Origin: DATJCV01 sp963707665
Lineage (GTDB): Bacteria > Pseudomonadota > Gammaproteobacteria > Burkholderiales > Burkholderiaceae_D
Direction: 5' to 3'
Assembly (NCBI GenBank): GCA_963707665.1
Contig: CAVPQU010000007.1
Span: 62,001 to 126,000 of the forward strand
Length of the DNA stretch: 64,000 nt
The translations under genes and the position numbers were made by a program. Below are positions 60,282 through 64,000 of the stretch, one piece after another (position 1 is the first letter of the stretch; each line of letters opens with the position of its first letter). The notes beneath the pieces are model-generated. The model was not told the DNA's origin. It worked only from the letters and a program-made list of their open reading frames with translations, and did not search any database.

Positions 60282-61301
60282 TTAGTTGCCCTTCAGGTCG
60301 TGCGCAATCGGCAGGTAGTAATCGGTCCAGGCTTTCGGCATGGTTTTCAGGGTGCCGATCTTGTACAGGTGCGCGGCGAATTTCATCGAGCCTTGCGGTG
60401 CCGGCAGGTAGTCCATCATGCCGGGTTGCTTCATCATGTCGAGCAAATCGTCCATGCTGGATTTGTCCTTCGACATTTCCTTATAGATTTCCAGCGCGCC
60501 GCGCGTGTCCTTGTGAATGAAGTCAATCGATTCCAAGGTCGCCGCCTTCACCGCTTCGATGATCTTCGGATTGGCGTTCGCGAATTTTGTGGTGGCAAAG
60601 AATTGCGACTGCGTCAGCGGGCTGCCGAACACGTCCGCCGATTGCAGGACGATATGGGCGCCGGGAACGTTCTTCAGTTCGAAGTAGGAAAAAGGCGGCG
60701 CCGCGAAGTGGCTCGCCACTTCGCCTTTCGGATTGGCGAGTGCGGCAGCGGCATCGGGATGGCCGAGCTGCACCGTATTCGCATCCAACTTGCTCCACTC
60801 GTCCGGACCAAAGGTCTGGGAGGCGGCGATCTGCAGGATGTTGGCCTGGGTGGAGACCCGAATGGTCGGTACCGCGATCTTGTCGCCCGGACCGTAATCC
60901 TTGATGGTCTTGATTCTTGGATCGCGCGAAATCAGCGTGACCGGTTGCGCCGAGGTGGCAACGATGCCTTTGACCCCGCCCTTGGTGCGGTCCCATAGCA
61001 GCAGCAGGTTGCCGGTGCCGGTGTTGACGATGTCGACGCTGCCGGCCAGCATGGCGTCGGTTTGATTACCGCCGCCGCTGAAGTTGACCCAGTTGACCTT
61101 GAGATTCGGTATGCCAAGCTTGGCCGCCTGCTTCTCGATCAGTTGCTGCTTTTCAATGATTTGCGTCGGCAGATACAGGATGCTGGGTTGCCGCGTGATC
61201 GTAATCTCGGTTTTTTCCTGCGCCAGTGCGCTCGTGCTGCACAGGGCTCCTCCCAAAATCAACGCCGCGGCGGCGTAAACAAAACGCATTTGCTTGCTCA
61301 T
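60282..61301 (-). CDS. ABC transporter periplasmic substrate-binding protein (SsuA/NrtA/TauA-like)
   Basis: 339 residues with a signal peptide (MSKQMRFVYAAAALILGGALCSTSALAQ; blocks) and mature start EKTEITITRQPSILYLPTQIIEKQQL. NMT1/THI5-like or SsuA-type periplasmic protein: FSGGGNQTDAMLAGSVDIVNTG and a Trp-containing region LLWDRTKGG. It captures the solute in the periplasm for the permease-ATPase pair. It is first in the operon, directly opposite the GntR regulator. Ligand unknown; an aldonate or related organic acid is suggested by the operon. Confidence 0.87.
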   Translation of the reverse strand: MSKQMRFVYAAAALILGGALCSTSALAQEKTEITITRQPSILYLPTQIIEKQQLIEKQAAKLGIPNLKVNWVNFSGGGNQTDAMLAGSVDIVNTGTGNLLLLWDRTKGGVKGIVATSAQPVTLISRDPRIKTIKDYGPGDKIAVPTIRVSTQANILQIAASQTFGPDEWSKLDANTVQLGHPDAAAALANPKGEVASHFAAPPFSYFELKNVPGAHIVLQSADVFGSPLTQSQFFATTKFANANPKIIEAVKAATLESIDFIHKDTRGALEIYKEMSKDKSSMDDLLDMMKQPGMMDYLPAPQGSMKFAAHLYKIGTLKTMPKAWTDYYLPIAHDLKGN

Positions 61302-61611
61302 GATGCTGTCTCCAATTTTTTGGTTGCGTTACAGAGTGATACCGATGCATTTCTACTGCACTTCTTTTGATCACAAAATCGCTGCGCGCCATGGTTTTCC
61401 AGTGGTCTCTCATCCGTGGCCGAGCGCTTGGTTTCCCGCTTTTATCCATGGCAATGCCGGCACGATTTGAGGCATTAAAACACTAATACATTAGTGTGTC
61501 AATTAAATGCAGAATGTCATATCATTGCTAGCAAACGCGCCATTGGATTACCTGGAACATCGTGCGCAACGTCATTGCCACAATAAAATAAGAGCTCAAA
61601 AGCACGTACTT
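61302..61611. other. 310-bp divergent promoter region of the sugar-acid operon and gntR
   Basis: AT-richer than the flanks and holds the operator candidate at 61480-61497. Both the minus-strand operon and the regulator should start transcription here. The gntR frame is open upstream to 61507. Confidence 0.5.
61480..61497. promoter_or_regulatory. Candidate GntR operator
   Basis: Palindrome ACACTAATACATTAGTGT (perfect 8-bp arms around AC), placed between the divergent regulator and substrate-binding-protein genes. It has the size and symmetry of FadR/FCD-type GntR operators. Binding is inferred from position. Confidence 0.6.
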
Positions 61612-62310
61612 ATGAATACCATTCTCGAACTGCCGCCACGCCGCCTCGACCGCTCACGCCATGCCGCGCCGCAGGTATTCGAACATTTGCGCGAACTGAT
61701 CATATCGATGGCGCTGCCGCCGGGTACTGTGCTGTCGCGCGCCGACCTCGCCGCGCAGTTTGGCGTGAGCCAGACGCCAGTGCGGGATGCCTTGCAGCAT
61801 CTGGGCCAAGAAAATCTGATCGATATCTATCCGCAACATGCGACCGTGGTGCGGCCGGTAGAGCTTCCCCTGGCACGACAGGCGCATTTTTTGCGGCGCT
61901 CGATCGAGCTGGAAATTGTGCATACCTTGGCCGAGGCGCCGGATCCGCAACTGCTCGCACGTCTGCAGAGTAGCTTGGCGCTTCAGCATTCGCTGGTCGA
62001 TACGGAAGACTTCATGGAATTCTCCGCCGCCGATCAGGCATTTCACAAACTGATGTACGAAGCCGCCCAGGTTCCCGACCTGTGGGTGCTGGTACGCCGC
62101 CATAGCGGCCATCTGGACCGCCTGCGCCGTTTGCATCTGCCGATTCCAGGCAAAGCCCATGCAATCCTGCAAGACCACACCAAGCTGGTTCAAGCCATCG
62201 GGGCGGGCGACCAGCATGCGGCGCAACAGCAGCTGCGCAAGCATTTATCCGGGACGCTGGCCCATATCGAGGAAATCCGCGCCCGTTTCCCTGACTTCAT
62301 CAGGGACTGA
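61612..62310 (+). CDS. GntR-family transcriptional regulator (FCD type)
   Basis: 232 residues from ATG 61612 (the frame is open to 61507, but homology begins with VFEHLRELIISMALPPGTVLSRADLAAQFGV). Winged helix-turn-helix: SRADLAAQFGVSQTPVRDALQHLGQENLI at residues ~37-66. The C-terminal all-helical FCD domain has AFHKLMYEAAQ and His residues that usually bind a metal with the carboxylate ligand (DHTKLVQAI, LRKHLSGTL). It most likely represses the divergent sugar-acid operon and responds to a pathway intermediate. A palindrome lies between the two promoters. Confidence 0.9.
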   Translation: MNTILELPPRRLDRSRHAAPQVFEHLRELIISMALPPGTVLSRADLAAQFGVSQTPVRDALQHLGQENLIDIYPQHATVVRPVELPLARQAHFLRRSIELEIVHTLAEAPDPQLLARLQSSLALQHSLVDTEDFMEFSAADQAFHKLMYEAAQVPDLWVLVRRHSGHLDRLRRLHLPIPGKAHAILQDHTKLVQAIGAGDQHAAQQQLRKHLSGTLAHIEEIRARFPDFIRD

Positions 62311-62348
62311 CGGAAAGGCTGGATTTTTAAGTCAAACGATGTTTGCTA

Positions 62349-62408
62349 GGAGTATGTTGCAAAAATAACCACCTCATGCCCGACATGGGATCCTAAGAAG
62401 AGGAGTAT
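62349..62408 (+). repeat. GGAGTAT-N46-GGAGTAT paired-heptamer element (copy 7)
   Basis: Exact heptamers at 62349-62355 and 62402-62408, starts 53 bp apart. It lies between gntR and rep; the right heptamer is 46 bp before the rep start. A TGCTACAAT extended -10-like sequence follows at 62416-62424, so the element may be close to the rep promoter. Confidence 0.6.
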
Positions 62409-62453
62409 CTGCGCTGCTACAATGGCGCGCCCGGTCCCGTCCTCCATTTCCGC

Positions 62454-64000
62454 ATGTCATCTTCTTCCCAGTCTGGTCTGAATACGCCGCAACGCGAAGC
62501 CGTGAAGTACCTGGACGGCCCCTGCCTGGTGCTGGCCGGCGCCGGCTCCGGCAAGACCCGCGTGATCACGCAAAAGATCGCGCACCTGATCGAGGACTGC
62601 GGCTACGACGCCAACATCGCCGCGCTGACCTTCACCAACAAGGCCGCGATCGAGATGCAGGAGCGCATCGCCAAGCTGCTGAAGGAGCCGAAGCAGGCCA
62701 AGCAGCTGACGGTTTCCACCTTCCACTCGCTGGGCGTGAAGATCCTGCGCCAGGAAGCGAAACACCTGGGCCTGAAGGACCGCTTCTCGATCATGGACAG
62801 CGACGACTGCTTCGCGCTGGTGCAGGACCTGGCCGCGACCACCGACAAGCAGCTGATCCGCCGCATCCAGAATGCGATGTCGCTGTGGAAGAACGGCCTG
62901 GTCGACCCCGACACCGCGCTCAAGAACGCGGTGGACGAAGACGAGGCGCAGGCGGCGCGCATCTACCGCAGCTACGTGGCCACGCTGTCGGCCTACCAGG
63001 CGGTCGATTTCGACGACCTGATCCGCCTGCCGGTGGAGCTGTTCCGCGACAACGAAGACGTGCGCGACAAATGGCAGCGCCGCCTGCGCTACCTGCTGGT
63101 CGACGAATACCAGGACACCAACACCTGCCAGTACGAACTGGTGAAGCTGCTGGTGACCGGCGTCGGCAAGAAGCCGATGTTCACCGCGGTGGGCGACGAC
63201 GACCAGGCGATCTATGCCTGGCGCGGCGCCACCATCGAAAACCTGAAAACGCTGCAGGTCGATTTTCCCGACCTGAAAGTGATCAAGCTGGAGCAGAACT
63301 ACCGCTCCGTCGACGCGCATCCTGCAGGCGGCCAACGCGGTGATCGGCAACAACCCCAAGCTGTTCGAAAAGTCGCTGTGGTCGGAGCACGGCCTGGGCG
63401 AGCCGATCAAGGTGCTGGCGATGGAAGACGACGAGGCCGAAGCCGACCAGGTGGCGATCATGCTGTCGGCGCATCGCTTCGAGCGGCGCGCCAAGTGTTC
63501 CGACTACGCGATCCTGTATCGCGGCAACCACCAGGCGCGCGTGATCGAACAGGCGCTGCGCCGCGAACGCATTCCGTACACGATGTCCGGCGGCCAGAGC
63601 TTCTTCGACCGCGCCGAGATCAAGGACATCATCAGCTACCTGCGCCTGATCGCCAACGAGGACGACGACCCGGCCTTCATCCGCGCCGTCACCACGCCCA
63701 AGCGCGGCGTCGGACAGGCGACGCTGGAAGCGCTGGGCGCCTACGCCGGCCAGTGGCAATGCTCGCTGTTCGAAGCGGTCTTCAAGGGCGGCATCGAAGC
63801 GATCCTGACCGAGCGCCAGTTGACGCCGCTGCGCGAGTTCGGCGACTTCATCAACCAGCTGGAAGCGCACGCCCATCGCGAAGGCCATGCGGCGGAATTG
63901 CTCGACGATCTGATGAAGGAGATCGATTACGAGGCCTACCTGTACGACACCTTCGACGAGCGCCAGGCGCAGAACAAATGGCAGAACGTGCTCGACTTCA
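62454..64000 (+). CDS. rep: ATP-dependent DNA helicase Rep (partial, one frameshift)
   Basis: UvrD/Rep superfamily I helicase running off the window. Motif I LAGAGSGKTRVI, motif Ia LTFTNKAAIEMQERI, VSTFHSLGVKILR, motif II LLVDEYQDTNTCQYEL, motif III VGDDDQAIYAWRGA and motif IV KLEQNYRS. The last is followed by a one-base insertion at about 63309; the next frame gives STRILQAANAVIGNNPKLF and continues to the window end. Features such as LEQNYRSSTRIL and RAKCSDYAILYRGNHQAR point to Rep rather than UvrD. Rep removes proteins ahead of forks and assists PriA-type restart. The 3' end is not visible. Confidence 0.9.
   Translation, partial: MSSSSQSGLNTPQREAVKYLDGPCLVLAGAGSGKTRVITQKIAHLIEDCGYDANIAALTFTNKAAIEMQERIAKLLKEPKQAKQLTVSTFHSLGVKILRQEAKHLGLKDRFSIMDSDDCFALVQDLAATTDKQLIRRIQNAMSLWKNGLVDPDTALKNAVDEDEAQAARIYRSYVATLSAYQAVDFDDLIRLPVELFRDNEDVRDKWQRRLRYLLVDEYQDTNTCQYELVKLLVTGVGKKPMFTAVGDDDQAIYAWRGATIENLKTLQVDFPDLKVIKLEQNYRSVDAHPAGGQRGDRQQPQAVRKVAVVGARPGRADQGAGDGRRRGRSRPGGDHAVGASLRAARQVFRLRDPVSRQPPGARDRTGAAPRTHSVHDVRRPELLRPRRDQGHHQLPAPDRQRGRRPGLHPRRHHAQARRRTGDAGSAGRLRRPVAMLAVRSGLQGRHRSDPDRAPVDAAARVRRLHQPAGSARPSRRPCGGIARRSDEGDRLRGLPVRHLRRAPGAEQMAERARL

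Overview
The window reads as a high-GC Gram-negative genome of the Burkholderiales, most likely Oxalobacteraceae (Herbaspirillum/Massilia/Noviherbaspirillum-like). This is inferred from an OmpC-type porin, a Gcr-family membrane 'recombinase', the hemE-priA pairing, form II CoxSLM genes and dRS3-like GTCATTCCCGC palindromes. The species cannot be fixed from the sequence alone. It looks chromosomal: no phage, plasmid, conjugation, rRNA, tRNA or CRISPR genes were seen.

Layout. 1-11 kb: beta-propeller lyase (partial), glpD, a secreted zinc phospholipase C, trans-3-hydroxy-L-proline dehydratase, an HDOD-GAF signalling protein, a prolyl 4-hydroxylase, an AhpD-like protein and the Gcr-family membrane protein. 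11-16 kb: a Sel1-repeat protein, a porin with a clear terminator, then two gene remnants (Gcr C-terminus, TRAP permease DctM) before a crotonase. 16-27 kb: a chemoreceptor, a large GGDEF-EAL protein, hemE, a duplicated DnaA-box region and a badly broken priA. 27-33 kb: OmpA-like lipoprotein, AlaX, a VOC protein, two DMT exporters, a zinc alcohol dehydrogenase. 33.6-34.6 kb: the remains of a nitrate-respiration locus (mobB, narI, narL pieces). 34.7-41 kb: AtaL-like protein, O-methyltransferase, DJ-1-type protein, YadGH-type ABC pair, uracil-DNA glycosylase, a KtrAB/Trk potassium system. 41-52 kb: FAD oxidoreductase, mocA and a complete form II carbon-monoxide-dehydrogenase-like molybdenum hydroxylase operon coxS-L-M-D-E-G-F. 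52-62 kb: a minus-strand sugar-acid operon (SBP, ABC ATPase, ABC permease, IlvD/Edd dehydratase, RraA-like, HpaI aldolase, semialdehyde dehydrogenase, D-2-hydroxyacid dehydrogenase) with a divergent GntR regulator and a palindromic operator candidate. 62.4 kb to the end: rep helicase (partial).

The most unusual signal is a family of seven short intergenic elements. Each has two direct GGAGTAT heptamers whose starts lie 53-56 bp apart (five of the seven are exactly 60 bp overall), with interiors that differ in sequence but often contain a dyad. All seven face the same way, and two of them bracket the dead nitrate locus. A second pattern concerns sequence quality or decay. Eight otherwise well-conserved genes carry ten frameshifts outside priA, and every one is equivalent to a single extra base. 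priA alone carries about nine shifts of mixed sign.
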